A DNA stretch of 39,941 bases, from the NCBI GenBank assembly GCA_002171515.1, contig NHEP01000091.1:1-39941 (forward strand), written 5' to 3'. This document shows, one piece after another, positions 1 to 9,099 of this stretch (positions are counted from its first letter, which is position 1; each line of letters begins with the position of its first letter). The notes beneath the pieces are model-generated. The model was not told the origin of the DNA. It worked only from the letters and a program-made list of their open reading frames with translations, and searched no databases. A program made the position numbers and the translations under genes. This DNA comes from a bacterium TMED88 (GTDB lineage Bacteria > Myxococcota_A > UBA9160 > UBA4427).

Positions 1-1
1 G

Positions 2-907
2 GATCCGAATCTCTGGCGAGAAATTATGGATGAATCCCAGCAGGCGCTTGCCGATGGAGCCGACCTCTACCCTCAGATTGCTGGACGCCCCTTTGGCATG
101 TTGATCGGACATCAATGCGACTATCACCCCTTTCGTGAACGCCCAAGCTACGAGGCCCTGATGTCGCTTCCTTTTGAGGAGAGAGTGGTCGAGCTGCGTC
201 GGCCGGAGGTCCGCGAGGCGATTCTTTCTGAAAAAGTCGAGCATGCGGATCCCATGGCGGCCTACATCATGTCCAGCTTTGGAAAGCTTTTCCCTCTAGG
301 TGAACCCCTAGACTACGAGCCCACACCGGAACAGAGCATTGCCGCCATTGCCGAGCGGGAAGGGCGTTCGCCGGAGGAAGTGCTCTATGACCGGATGCTT
401 GATCAAGACGGTCGAGAGCTGATTCTCTTTCCGTTACTTAACTACAGTGATGGAAATTGCGATCCGATTTATGAAATGATCCATCATCCGCGGGCCGCCC
501 TAGGATTGGGGGATGGGGGCGCCCATTGCGGCATTATTTGTGACGCCAGCATTACAACTTTTATGTTGAGTCATTGGGTACGCGACAGGAAAAGGGGTCC
601 GAAGATTCCCGTCGAATTGGCCGTAAGGAGGATGACTCGGGACACCGCCGAGCTGTATGGCCTTTGCGATCGCGGTCTGTTGAAACCCGGCTACAAGGCC
701 GACGTCAATATCATTGACTTGGACCAAGTGAGCCTTCATCTCCCCACCATGCAGTTTGATCTGCCAGCGGGAGGGCGCAGGCTTTTGCAACGGGCAGACG
801 GTTACCGCTATACGATCGTGAGCGGTCAAGTCACCATGGAAGACGGAGAGCCGACGGGGGCGCTGCCTGGGGGCCTGATTCGGGGAGAGCGTTCGGCGCC
901 GGCCTGA
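2..907 (+). CDS. N-acyl-D-amino-acid deacylase-like amidohydrolase, 3' part
   Basis: The reading frame is open from base 2, so the gene begins outside the window; 301 residues are visible. The frame runs through ATG codons without a convincing ribosome site, so these are internal methionines. The signature GDGGAH (about residue 175) matches the metal-site region of the D-aminoacylase branch of the amidohydrolase superfamily. The late segment with RMTRDTAELYGL, RGLLKPGYKADVNIIDLD and the closing beta-sandwich is typical of the C-terminus of these enzymes. The family hydrolyses N-acyl-D-amino acids or related cyclic amides in the cytoplasm. The substrate cannot be told from this part, and many homologues in catabolic genomes have no proven activity. 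The stop lies 10 nt from the convergent hemF stop. Confidence 0.85.
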   Translation, partial: DPNLWREIMDESQQALADGADLYPQIAGRPFGMLIGHQCDYHPFRERPSYEALMSLPFEERVVELRRPEVREAILSEKVEHADPMAAYIMSSFGKLFPLGEPLDYEPTPEQSIAAIAEREGRSPEEVLYDRMLDQDGRELILFPLLNYSDGNCDPIYEMIHHPRAALGLGDGGAHCGIICDASITTFMLSHWVRDRKRGPKIPVELAVRRMTRDTAELYGLCDRGLLKPGYKADVNIIDLDQVSLHLPTMQFDLPAGGRRLLQRADGYRYTIVSGQVTMEDGEPTGALPGGLIRGERSAPA

Positions 908-917
908 AGTCTGCCGC

Positions 918-1871
918 TTAGGAAGACTCTGAAGCCCAATCGCGGGGCCTCAGAAAGTCCGCATACAGGGCCGCTTCGGGCGTCCCGGGGTCTGGATGCC
1001 AGTCATAGCGCCAGCTCACCATGGGGGGCATCGACGCGAGGACTGATTCGACTCGTGTGGCGGCCTGCAGGCCGAAGAGCGTGCCGCGATCCTGAAGCAG
1101 ATTGAACTCGACGTACCGTCCCCGGCGATAGAGCTGAAAGTCGCGTTCGCGCTCTCCGTAAGGCTGATCCTTCCGTTTCTTGAGAATCGGTAAATACGCC
1201 TCGAGGTAGGCTTCGCTGATCCGGCGCACGAAGGAAAAGGCCGAGTCGAACCCGCCTTCATCAAAGTCGTCAAAGAAGAGGCCTCCGATGCCTCTTGGCT
1301 CCTGGCGATGAGGGAGAAAGAAATATTCATCGCAGGCCTTCTTGAATCGAGGGTACAGACCTTCACCGAAGGGAGTGCAGGCGTTTTTCGCGGTTTGATG
1401 CCAGAAAATCGCATCCTCCTCGAAGCCGTAGTAAGGCGTGAGGTCAAATCCGCCGCCAAACCACCAAGTCGGCTCCGCTGTTTGGGCCTCCGCAGGCGGC
1501 TGGGCGAAGAAACACCTGAAATTGGCATGTGAGGTCGGTGCATACGGGTTTTGGGGGTGGACGATGAGAGAAATCGAGGCAGCCTGATAGGTGCCCCCAG
1601 CGAGCTCGGGTCGCCGTTGGGTGGCGGCGGGCGGCATTCGATGACCGAGCGTGTGCGTGAAGTTCACTGCAGCTTTCTCGATGACCGCGCCCCCCTCCAG
1701 AACCCGCGGTCGGGAGAGGCCTCCGCCTTCGCGAGGGATCTCGTCTCGGCGAAAACGAGCTTGATCTTCCTGAGCTTCGAGCGCCGTACAAATTTCATCC
1801 TGCAGGCTTTTTAGATGCGCCGAGACGCTTTCGATTTTGGAACCGTCCGGCGCGTTCGACTGATCAGGCAT
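918..1871 (-). CDS. hemF: Oxygen-dependent coproporphyrinogen III oxidase
   Basis: A 317-residue protein of normal HemF length. It converts coproporphyrinogen III to protoporphyrinogen IX with O2 in the cytoplasm, a late step of haem synthesis. Recognised by the family segments SHANFRCFF, the [13 protein letters not shown] block, the [10 protein letters not shown] block and [12 protein letters not shown] near the C-terminus. The ATG at 1869-1871 follows a good ribosome site (AAGGAGA). The gene is divergent from the MFS transporter at 1948, with 76 nt between them that must hold both promoters. It implies aerobic haem synthesis, which fits the cytochrome domain encoded at 22.6-24.8 kb. The N-terminal 40 residues are less conserved. 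Confidence 0.97.
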   Translation of the reverse strand: MPDQSNAPDGSKIESVSAHLKSLQDEICTALEAQEDQARFRRDEIPREGGGLSRPRVLEGGAVIEKAAVNFTHTLGHRMPPAATQRRPELAGGTYQAASISLIVHPQNPYAPTSHANFRCFFAQPPAEAQTAEPTWWFGGGFDLTPYYGFEEDAIFWHQTAKNACTPFGEGLYPRFKKACDEYFFLPHRQEPRGIGGLFFDDFDEGGFDSAFSFVRRISEAYLEAYLPILKKRKDQPYGERERDFQLYRRGRYVEFNLLQDRGTLFGLQAATRVESVLASMPPMVSWRYDWHPDPGTPEAALYADFLRPRDWASESS

Positions 1872-1947
1872 GCCTATTCTCCTTGATACCCACCAAATGG
1901 TAACCTGACGGGGCCATCTTTGGGGACCGAGCCCACTTGGGAGTCGC

Positions 1948-3159
1948 GTGGATCACGCTGAATCGCCTTGTCGAGGAGTAGAGCAGAGCCCCAGCGGGCT
2001 CGTCATGCAGGGAATCGTTGCGGTTCTTATGTTGATTCCTGTGACTTTGCCGGTCCCGGTTCTTCGGGAATTGGTCCATGAGCGATTTCAAGTTTCTGAA
2101 TTTCTGACTTCGCTCTTTATGTCGATCAATATGGTCGGGGCGGTCTTAGCCGCGCCCTTGATGGGGACATTGGCCGATCGTTGGGGGCAGCGAAAGCGGA
2201 TGGTCCTTTGGGCCCTCGCCCTCGATGCTTTTTGTTTTTTTGCCATGACGGCTGAGATTCCATTCTCGGCCTTTATGAGCCTGCGATTCATCGAAGGCGC
2301 GGCGCATATCACGGCTTTGTCGATGTTGCTTTCGCTGGCCTCGACCAGTGTTCGAGCCTCTCATCGCGGGCGCGCCATGGGGTGGGTGGGGGCCGGGCTG
2401 CTCTTTGGGGTCGCCATCGGCGCACCGATTGGGGGTGCGGTCGGGGCCCTCCAGCCTGTCCGGACCCTTTGGCTTGGGGGTTTCATCGTTTTGATCGCGG
2501 CGGCGCTTTCGGTCAAGGTCTTGCGGGATGGGGACATGGACGACCGGGAGCCGTGGACATTCTCCCGCCTGCTGGTCGCGTTTCGCGCGCATCGTCGCTT
2601 GGCGATCCCGCTTTTATTCGCCTTTGCGGATCGTTTTACCGTGGGTTTTTACACCACGACGTTCAGCCTCTACGTCAGCCGGATTCACGGGGCGGACCCT
2701 CCGCAGATCGGCCTCTTGATCAGCGCCTTTATGTTGCCCTTTGCCCTGCTCTCCTACCCATTTGGGCTGCTTTCCGAACGGACTTCCCGGGTTGGGCTGC
2801 TCGGGGTCGGCAGCATTCTGTATGGAATCGGCACCGCGACCCTCGTTCTGTGGCCTGCTGCTTGGCTGCCTTTTGTGATGGCCTCGATTGGTATCGCCGC
2901 CGCGGTCATGTTTGTCCCGACCATGTTGCTGGTCACTGAGTACGCCCCTGACGATCTGAGGTCGACGGCACTCTCCGCTTTTAACGCTGCGGGGAGTCTC
3001 GGGTTTATCGTCGGTCCTTTGGTGGGTGGAGCGATCAGCGTCTGGTTTGGGTCCGACGGGCATTGGGAGGAAGGCTATGGAATGGCGTTTGCGGTCGCCG
3101 GTGGAAGTGAATTGATCCTCGTGGCGATTGCGCTTCCCCTTCTTTATCGGATGAGGTGA
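1948..3159 (+). CDS. MFS transporter
   Basis: A 403-residue inner-membrane protein with about 12 hydrophobic segments. The loop [12 protein letters not shown] after the second segment is the classic major-facilitator loop 2-3 motif (G-x-x-x-D-R-x-G-R-R). A central basic loop near residues 190-215 separates the two six-helix halves, and [13 protein letters not shown] repeats the motif weakly in the second half. I chose the GTG at 1948 because GGGAG lies 5 nt upstream; an ATG at 2005 would remove 19 non-hydrophobic residues and is an alternative. The substrate is unknown; drug or metabolite efflux is the usual default for this branch. The next small ORF begins 5 nt after the stop. Confidence 0.9.
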   Translation: MDHAESPCRGVEQSPSGLVMQGIVAVLMLIPVTLPVPVLRELVHERFQVSEFLTSLFMSINMVGAVLAAPLMGTLADRWGQRKRMVLWALALDAFCFFAMTAEIPFSAFMSLRFIEGAAHITALSMLLSLASTSVRASHRGRAMGWVGAGLLFGVAIGAPIGGAVGALQPVRTLWLGGFIVLIAAALSVKVLRDGDMDDREPWTFSRLLVAFRAHRRLAIPLLFAFADRFTVGFYTTTFSLYVSRIHGADPPQIGLLISAFMLPFALLSYPFGLLSERTSRVGLLGVGSILYGIGTATLVLWPAAWLPFVMASIGIAAAVMFVPTMLLVTEYAPDDLRSTALSAFNAAGSLGFIVGPLVGGAISVWFGSDGHWEEGYGMAFAVAGGSELILVAIALPLLYRMR

Positions 3160-3164
3160 AGATA

Positions 3165-3332
3165 TTGGAACTGATTCTTGTCGGCTTTGCGGTTGTTTTT
3201 ATTTACGCGTGGTTCAGCCGAAAGTCATCCCGGTCGAGGGGCCGTCAAAAGAAAATCTCGCCGTCGGTCCCTGAGCCACCGGCCCAAAGTGTTGATGGTT
3301 GGGGGGATTCGGGGGGCGATGGTGGGGTGTGA
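3165..3332 (+). CDS. Small single-span membrane protein (55 aa), hypothetical
   Basis: A short frame starting with TTG right behind the MFS gene, with GAGGTGA (3153-3159, overlapping the MFS stop) as ribosome site. The product has one hydrophobic segment (ELILVGFAVVFIYAWF, residues 2-17), then a strongly basic stretch (RKSSRSRGRQKK) and a Gly/Asp-rich tail ending WGDSGGDGGV. This N-out, positive-inside layout is a plausible tail-anchored or single-pass protein. I do not recognise a family. Position and ribosome site suggest co-translation with the transporter. The alternative is a chance ORF in the intergenic space. Confidence 0.45.
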   Translation: MELILVGFAVVFIYAWFSRKSSRSRGRQKKISPSVPEPPAQSVDGWGDSGGDGGV

Positions 3333-3414
3333 AAAAGGACGCCGGCCTTTTTCGTTTTTGCGAAAGGATGCAAGGGCGACTTGAACCGGCAGTGAGGCGT
3401 CGAAGGGGGCCGAA

Positions 3415-3987
3415 TTACCGCTGTGGGAAGCCGAGGGCCTTGAGTTGCTCCACCATGTCTTCGCCGTGGGAAGACGGATTGACGCCCTTGTCGATCGACC
3501 GGATGATACCGCTCTGATCGATATAGAAGGTCCAGCGCTTTGGGTACCGACCTCCCGCGCTGACGACCCCATAGGCTTGGGCCGCTTTTCGGTTGGGGTC
3601 ACTGAGAACCGGGAAGGCAGCGCCGACTGATTCAGCGAAAGCCCGGTTGGCCTCTGTATCATCGAGGCTCGCCATCGCGTAAGTGACGTCGAATTCGGCG
3701 AGCGCTGTCTCGCTGTCACGCAGCGAGGTGAGTTCCGCCGTTCAGCCAGGTGTGAAAGCCTTGGGAAACCAAGCGAGCACTAAGCCCTTGGAATCGGCGA
3801 GAATGCCTTCAAGGGTGTAAGTCTGGCCGTCGCTCCCAGAAAGTGAGAAACCAGGTGCTGCGTCTCCCACCCGAAGCGTTTGCGCGTATGCCCCGCCTGC
3901 CCAGACGAAACAAAGAGCCAGGATCGAGGAGGTCAGGGCCAAGCCCAAGGAACGAGATCTAGCCCGAAAGAATTTTGAAGGTTTCAT
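3415..3987 (-). CDS. Secreted selenocysteine-containing peroxiredoxin (BCP/PrxQ type), TGA = Sec
   Basis: Read through one in-frame TGA (3742-3744), this frame gives 190 residues. An ATG at 3985-3987 follows GAGGG. Residues 1-37 are a signal peptide (basic start, hydrophobic core, cleavage after AYA), so the enzyme acts outside the cytoplasm. The mature part follows the thioredoxin-fold peroxiredoxin order: GDAAPGFSL, then the active-site loop FPKAFTPG-U-TAEL with U at residue 82. In BCP/PrxQ proteins this is the peroxidatic cysteine of TPGC. Then come SLRD, VLSDPNRKAAQAYGV and the end segment WTFYIDQSGIIR. The frame stays open and family-like on both sides of the TGA, which is not what decay would leave. 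A hairpin fitting a bacterial SECIS follows the TGA. The mature chain has no Cys. Likely reduces peroxides. A Cys-to-stop pseudogene is the alternative, but is unlikely. Confidence 0.9.
3709..3727 (-). promoter_or_regulatory. Candidate bacterial SECIS hairpin
   Basis: On the coding strand CTCGCTG (3727-3721), loop CGTGA (3720-3716) and CAGCGAG (3715-3709) form a perfect 7-bp stem. The stem begins 14 nt after the TGA, so the apical loop begins 21 nt after it. Known bacterial SECIS elements lie inside the coding region just after UGA, with a small apical loop about 16-37 nt downstream and a G in its first two positions. The loop CG... satisfies this. It would bind SelB with Sec-tRNA. Confidence 0.8.
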
Positions 3988-4100
3988 TGGTCCCTCAATT
4001 TGGCGCCTACTCAAGTGAAGACTCCGCCCATAGGATAGCCAAGGATTTTGACCGAGGCGTCGGCATCGCCCTGAGGCGGGCATGGGAGGCCACTGAAGCT

Positions 4101-5231
4101 CTATGTACTCGGTTCATCCCGTGCCGGATTGGCAGAGGGCGGGTGGGGGCCGCCGCCGCTTGCTTCGGTCACCGGGAGATAAGCGGAGAAGGCCTCGCCG
4201 TAAATTTCCCAAACGGTCACGAAGAGTGCCGCGATGATCGGCCCGACCACGAGGCCCGTCGGACCGAACAGGAGAAGCCCCCCCAGCGTGGAGAGCATGA
4301 TGAGGAGATCTGACATCTGTGTGTCCCGGCCCACAAGGGTTGGGCGGAGAACGTTGTCGACCGTGCCCACGACGATCACGCACCAGAAAGTCAGCCCGGC
4401 ACTGGCCACACTCTGCCCATTGACCGCCAGAAAAATGGCCGCAGGAACCCAGACAAGAGCGGTTCCGATGCCGGGAATGATCGACAGGACGGCCATCACG
4501 GTTCCCCAAAATGCCGCCCCCTCGATGCCCACGACTGCGAAAGCCAGCCCGGCTAGGCCCCCTTGGACAATTCCAATCACCAAGGAGCCTTTGAGCGTCG
4601 CCCGAGTCACCGAGACAAATTTGTCGACCATTCGGTACTCATCATCGCTCTCCAGAGGCATGTAGTAGAGGATCTTGTCAAGAATTTTGGATCCGTCACG
4701 AAGAAAGAAAAACATCGCGTACAGCATGATGAACAGCATGAAAAAGAAGTTGGCGGTTCCCCGAGTGGCCGCGGCAAGACTGTTGAGCAGAAATTCACCG
4801 ACTCGAGACGTTAATTCTCCTGCTTTCGCATAGACTTGGGATTCATACGGCTCCAGTGCATCAGGGAGGTCAATAAAGCGCTCCACGCTCAGTTCGCCTT
4901 GCCCGCTGATTTGTTCTTGGATCCAAGGCTGGACAGCGCTGCTCACCTCGACGGCTTGACTCGTCACGATGCCCAAGAATCCAAGAAGCGGCCCGATGAT
5001 TCCGATGAGGAGGATCAAGATGGTCACTAGGCTCGCCAGCACAGGCCGTCCACCAAACCAACGCAAAAGTCGAGAATGGAGTGGCTGACACAGAGCAGAA
5101 AAGATCGCCGCCAGCAGTAAGGCGGTGAGAAAGCCTTGAATCATGATCAGAAAAGCGATGGAAATTCCAGTCACGAGCAGAAGTAAAAAGGCTCGGCGGA
5201 ATCTTTCGACGTCGAAGTGGGTTTGGCGCAA
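4101..5231 (-). CDS. AI-2E family transporter (PerM/TqsA-like permease)
   Basis: About 376 residues with seven to eight membrane segments arranged as in the AI-2E exporter family: hydrophobic pairs near residues 10-50 and 55-85, a soluble loop with short helices (about 90-150), then further segments. The family signature appears in the SIIPGIGTALVWVP segment and in DNVLRPTLVGR followed by GGLLLFGPTGLVVGP. Members export small molecules or ions; assignment to autoinducer-2 is proven for few. I prefer the TTG at 5229-5231, preceded at 7 nt by GGAGAGGAGA, over a longer TTG start at 5252 that would swallow this ribosome site. The seleno-peroxiredoxin lies 113 nt downstream on the same strand, so joint transcription is possible. 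Confidence 0.9.
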   Translation of the reverse strand: MRQTHFDVERFRRAFLLLLVTGISIAFLIMIQGFLTALLLAAIFSALCQPLHSRLLRWFGGRPVLASLVTILILLIGIIGPLLGFLGIVTSQAVEVSSAVQPWIQEQISGQGELSVERFIDLPDALEPYESQVYAKAGELTSRVGEFLLNSLAAATRGTANFFFMLFIMLYAMFFFLRDGSKILDKILYYMPLESDDEYRMVDKFVSVTRATLKGSLVIGIVQGGLAGLAFAVVGIEGAAFWGTVMAVLSIIPGIGTALVWVPAAIFLAVNGQSVASAGLTFWCVIVVGTVDNVLRPTLVGRDTQMSDLLIMLSTLGGLLLFGPTGLVVGPIIAALFVTVWEIYGEAFSAYLPVTEASGGGPHPPSANPARDEPST

Positions 5232-5374
5232 GGTCTGGTCTCCTCTCCGCAAACCCGGTCACGCGGGTCACCGGACTCTAGCTCAGCCGGCTGCGGAATT
5301 TCTCGGCCCTTCGCCGGGAACGTCTATAGTGGCGCTCAGAGAGCAGCCCTTTTTGTCCGTTTGAAGGATTCGCC

Positions 5375-6823
5375 ATGACGAAAGAAAGTCGACCGCCGGG
5401 GCAAGTCAGCAAGGCGACCTTCCGGCTCCGTGTTCCGGAGCTTCGCGAGCAATTGCTTGAAGCGCAGTTCGACCTCCGTGCTCGCGCCCATTCTGCGCTC
5501 TTACTGGTGGTCGCGGGTTCGGAGCCCGAGTCGCAATCCGCGCTGGGGCATCGGCTCGCGGAGTGGCTCGATATGCGATTTGTTGAAACGAAAGCCTTTG
5601 AGGCGCCCAGTAAGCTCGAGCGAAAGATGCCTTGGTTATGGCGTTACTGGCAAAAATTACCCGCGAAAGGGACAACAGGCCTCTTTTACGGGTCTTGGTA
5701 CAACGACGCTCTTTTAAGCACAGTGGGCGAGGGTTTGGACGCCGCGGTTCTTGAAAATCAATTGCGTCGCATCAATAACTTTGAACGGATGCTTTCGTTG
5801 GAAAGCATCCGGATTCTCAAGGTCTGGCTCGATGACGAAGAAGCTGAAGGGGATATCAAAAAAAAACGCGGTCGAGCAGAGCAATGGCGATCCTTCGGCT
5901 CAGGCGGCGATCGTTGGCATGCGGCCGTCGAAGATATGTTGACCCTGACCAGCACAGGGCACGCGCCCTGGGTTCGGATTGATGGAGCCAGGTCAAGAAG
6001 CCGTGATCTCCGCGTCGGCGAAATGGTCCTCCAAGTGATGAAGCAAGTGAAGGACGGGGCTGCGGATGCGTTGAGCGTGGCCTCACCCGTATTGGAGAGG
6101 GCTCCACTCCGCGCTTCGTTTGTTTTCGATTCGGAAGAACCGCTGCCCTCTGAGGTCTATGAGGAGGATCTCAAGAAGCAGCAGCGTAAATTTTCAAAAC
6201 GGATTGCCTCATCGGCTTTCAAGAAACGTGGACTGCTGTTGGTTTTCGAGGGGGCTGATGCAGCAGGGAAGGGGGGCGTGATCCGCAGGATCTCCGAGTC
6301 CCTCGACCCCCGCCTGTTCGAAGTACATCCCTATTCCGCGCCCAATGTCTACGAACGTCTCTACCCTTATCTTTGGCGATTTTGGGTCAATCTGCCCCCG
6401 CTCGGCCGAGTCGGGATTTTCGACCGCAGCCATTACGGCCGTGTGTTGGTCGAGCGGGTTGAGTCGTTCGCGGACGCTGCTCAGTGGGGCCGTGCCTACA
6501 CTGAGATCAGCAGCTTCGAAAAGCAGCTGATTCGCTCTGGCATGATGGTGCAAAAATTCTGGCTCTCGATCTCAAAGGAAGAGCAGTACAGGCGCTTTCA
6601 GGAGCGCCGCAACACGCCCTGGAAGAGGCATAAGATCACCGACGAGGACTGGCGGAACCGGGAACGCTGGGACGAATATCAGGTGGCAGCAAGCGAGATG
6701 ATCGCTCGCACTCATTCCGCTGACGCCCCGTGGCACGTCGTGAATAGCGAGGACAAGAAACGGGCGCGGATCGAGGTCCTCAGGATCCTGAACGAAGAAC
6801 TGGATGGGCGGCTGAAACGTTAG
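5375..6823 (+). CDS. pap: Polyphosphate kinase 2, two-domain class (polyphosphate:AMP phosphotransferase)
   Basis: 482 residues made of two PPK2 domains. The C-terminal domain has an intact Walker A (GADAAGKGG, residues 293-301) and a Walker B/lid region (FDRSHYGRVLVERV). The N-terminal domain (about 20-240) keeps the fold pattern, but its P-loop position reads SEPESQSAL (49-57) without GK, so it should be inactive. Fused proteins with this layout and length form the PPK2 class that phosphorylates AMP to ADP with polyphosphate, as in Acinetobacter Pap. The role here would be nucleotide energy recovery from polyphosphate in the cytoplasm. ATG at 5375 after AAGGA. Convergent with the PEP carboxykinase gene. 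Confidence 0.93.
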   Translation: MTKESRPPGQVSKATFRLRVPELREQLLEAQFDLRARAHSALLLVVAGSEPESQSALGHRLAEWLDMRFVETKAFEAPSKLERKMPWLWRYWQKLPAKGTTGLFYGSWYNDALLSTVGEGLDAAVLENQLRRINNFERMLSLESIRILKVWLDDEEAEGDIKKKRGRAEQWRSFGSGGDRWHAAVEDMLTLTSTGHAPWVRIDGARSRSRDLRVGEMVLQVMKQVKDGAADALSVASPVLERAPLRASFVFDSEEPLPSEVYEEDLKKQQRKFSKRIASSAFKKRGLLLVFEGADAAGKGGVIRRISESLDPRLFEVHPYSAPNVYERLYPYLWRFWVNLPPLGRVGIFDRSHYGRVLVERVESFADAAQWGRAYTEISSFEKQLIRSGMMVQKFWLSISKEEQYRRFQERRNTPWKRHKITDEDWRNRERWDEYQVAASEMIARTHSADAPWHVVNSEDKKRARIEVLRILNEELDGRLKR

Positions 6824-6840
6824 GGTGTCCTTCGCCCGGC

Positions 6841-6862
6841 CCCGCTGCTTCTCCGAAGCGGG
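6841..6862. terminator. Candidate hairpin between convergent genes
   Basis: CCCGCT (6841-6846) and AGCGGG (6857-6862) form a 6-bp GC-rich stem with a 10-nt loop between the convergent pap and pckG stops. There is no T tract on either side, so an intrinsic terminator role is uncertain. Confidence 0.35.
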
Positions 6863-6877
6863 CCCGGACGTGAGTCA

Positions 6878-8665
6878 CTAAGCCGACCGGAGCCGCTCTT
6901 CCAATTCATCCACGAGATCGTGGAGAGCCCGGGGTACCCGATCACCGAACTGCTCGTAGTATTCGCGAATGAGCGGGAGCTCAGTGAGCCAGCCCTCGTG
7001 ATCAACGGCCAGCAAGATCTCGAGATCTTCTCGATCCAGATCAAGGCCCGAGAGGTCGAGGGCGTCGGGAGTCGGCACATTTCCGATGGGCGTCTCGACC
7101 GCCTTTGCGGTCCCTGCGCAGCGTTCGAAAACCCATTTCAGGATTCGGCTGTTTTCGCCGAAGCCGGGCCAGAGGAAGTCGCCCCCATCGCTCTTGCGAA
7201 ACCAATTCACATAGTAGATAGAGGGCAGCTGTGCGCCTTGTCGCTCGCCAATCTTCAACCAGTGCGCCCAGTAGTCGGCCATGTTGTAGCCGCAGAAGGG
7301 CAGCATGGCCATCGGGTCACGTCGAAGCTCACCGATTTTGCCCGCGGCAGCGGCTGTTTTTTCGCTGCTGATAATCGACCCCATGAAGGTTCCGTGGGTC
7401 CAGTCGCGCGCCTCGCAGACCAGCGGCACGACGGTGGCTCGGCGGCCGCCGAAAAGGATGGCGCTGATAGGAACGCCCTCGGGGTTTTCCCATTCCGAGG
7501 CGATCACTGGGCACTGGCTCGCGCTCACCGTGAAGCGAGCATTCGGATGGGCCGCGGGCGTTTCGGTTCCCGGCGCCCATTCGTTACCTCGCCAGTCGAT
7601 CAAGTTGGCCGGTGCGTCCTTACTGAGCCCTTCCCACCAGACGTCACCCTCGCGAGTGTGAGCGACATTGGTAAAGATGGCGTTTTCACCCAGGGTTCCC
7701 AGCGCATTGGGATTTGAATCATTGCTTGTACCCGGGGCGACTCCAAAAAAACCGGCTTCGGGGTTGATCGCGTAGAGCTGGCCGTCTTCTCGGAATTTCA
7801 TCCAGGCGATATCGTCGCCAATGGTCTCCACTTTCCAGCCATCAACGGTCGGATTCAGCATCGCGAGGTTCGTTTTGCCACAGGCGCTTGGAAAGGCGCC
7901 ACAGACGTACTTGACGTCGCCGGTAGGGGAAGTGAGTTTGAGGATCAGCATGTGCTCTGCAAGCCAGCCCTCGTCTCTGGCCATCGCCGAGGCGATTCGC
8001 AAAGCAAAGCATTTTTTACCGAGAAGGGCGTTGCCCCCATAGCCAGAACCATATGACCAAATCTCGCGAGATTCGGGGAAATGAACGATGTACTTGTTTT
8101 CCCCGTCGCAGGGCCATTCCACTTCTTCTCGACCATCAGCGAGGGGGTGGCCGACTGAATGGAGACAGGGAACGAATTCGCCGTCTTCGCCCAAAACTTC
8201 GAGGGCCTTGGCGCCCATCCGAGTCATGGTTCGCATGTTGGCCACCACGTACGGTGAGTCCGTCAACTGCACACCGATATGGGCGATATGCGATCCAAGG
8301 GGACCCATGCTGAAGGGGACGACATACATCGTCCGCCCCTTCATCGATCCTCGGAACAGCTCCGTCAGCTTGACACGCATTTCTTCCGGGTCGGCCCAGT
8401 TATTGTTGGGCCCAGCGTCCAGTTCATTTTTAGAGCAGATAAAAGTCCGGTCTTCGACCCGGGCCACATCTGCTGGATCTGAGCGAACGAGGTACGAGTT
8501 CGGCCGAAGCTTCTCGTCCAGCTTCTGAGCCGTTCCGCTGGCCACCATCAACGCGAACATTTCATCGTACTCTTCGCGCGAACCGTCGCACCAACGAATT
8601 TCGTCGGGCTCGCAAAGCGCCGACATTTCGTTGACCCAATTATTGAGCTTCTGGTTGGAGGTCAT
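6878..8665 (-). CDS. pckG: Phosphoenolpyruvate carboxykinase (GTP)
   Basis: 595 residues, the usual length of GTP-dependent PEPCK. It interconverts oxaloacetate plus GTP with phosphoenolpyruvate, GDP and CO2 in the cytoplasm, feeding gluconeogenesis. The kinase P-loop reads [10 protein letters not shown] (257-266), characteristic of the GTP class rather than the ATP class. Further family segments are [21 protein letters not shown] (about 203-223), the metal site TIGDDIAWM (281-289) and [13 protein letters not shown] (301-313). The ATG at 8663-8665 follows GGGGGAGATCCAA; an upstream frame start would lack a ribosome site. It stands alone between a convergent kinase and a 434-nt leader gap. With the CoA ligase and CoA-transferase it suggests growth on organic acids. 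Confidence 0.97.
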   Translation of the reverse strand: MTSNQKLNNWVNEMSALCEPDEIRWCDGSREEYDEMFALMVASGTAQKLDEKLRPNSYLVRSDPADVARVEDRTFICSKNELDAGPNNNWADPEEMRVKLTELFRGSMKGRTMYVVPFSMGPLGSHIAHIGVQLTDSPYVVANMRTMTRMGAKALEVLGEDGEFVPCLHSVGHPLADGREEVEWPCDGENKYIVHFPESREIWSYGSGYGGNALLGKKCFALRIASAMARDEGWLAEHMLILKLTSPTGDVKYVCGAFPSACGKTNLAMLNPTVDGWKVETIGDDIAWMKFREDGQLYAINPEAGFFGVAPGTSNDSNPNALGTLGENAIFTNVAHTREGDVWWEGLSKDAPANLIDWRGNEWAPGTETPAAHPNARFTVSASQCPVIASEWENPEGVPISAILFGGRRATVVPLVCEARDWTHGTFMGSIISSEKTAAAAGKIGELRRDPMAMLPFCGYNMADYWAHWLKIGERQGAQLPSIYYVNWFRKSDGGDFLWPGFGENSRILKWVFERCAGTAKAVETPIGNVPTPDALDLSGLDLDREDLEILLAVDHEGWLTELPLIREYYEQFGDRVPRALHDLVDELEERLRSA

Positions 8666-9099
8666 TTGGATCTCCCCCCTGCATGGATGTCCGGCGACGC
8701 TTCGTAAAGTCGCCGCTCGGGTTGGCAAAACGATTTTAATTTCTTAGTGGACGCGGCGGACCCATCATTGAAGAGGGCATCGCGACCGAAAACAAAAACC
8801 ACCGGGCTGCATTCTGGAGCGCCCCGGTCGGGCGCCGCGAACGATCCCAGCGGACCGCAAACCCTATCACGATCCCTCCCCTGAAGGCAGCCGGAACTTG
8901 AAGGACTTGAAGTAAGTGCGCCGCCTCCGCAGGAGGTGACGCATTGGAGATAGCAAGATCTGTTTTTTTTCTGCGTTTCGCGGAAAACGTCGATCCCTCC
9001 CGCGGGGAGCGTAGGTGGGAGGGACCCGTCGGGTATCCGGAGGGCAGTTGAGGCGCTACGAGTCCTCGACTGAGGATCAGGCCGAGGGGTCAGCCGCGT
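8666..9099. other. Gene-free gap with inverted repeats upstream of pckG
   Basis: No convincing ORF. It holds the pckG leader and the downstream flank of the SDR gene. CGGCGAC (8692-8698) and GTCGCCG (8709-8715) form a perfect 7-bp hairpin 27 nt before the pckG start. TCCCTCCC (8994-9001) and GGGAGGGA (9017-9024) form an 8-bp inverted repeat near a run of eight T at 8963-8970. No clear sigma-70 promoter boxes could be assigned. Confidence 0.5.

Noticed and set aside
1-6. GGATCC at base 1 as proof of a BamHI clone end
   Set aside because: The same site occurs inside the window and the reading frame continues through it, so it says nothing firm about cloning.
3415-4083. Frameshifted or truncated peroxiredoxin pseudogene
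   Set aside because: Both parts are in the same frame, there is a single TGA exactly at the catalytic Cys site, a SECIS-like hairpin follows it and the rest is intact.
6920-7717. 265-codon plus-strand frame opposite pckG
   Set aside because: Shadow of a clear PEP carboxykinase.
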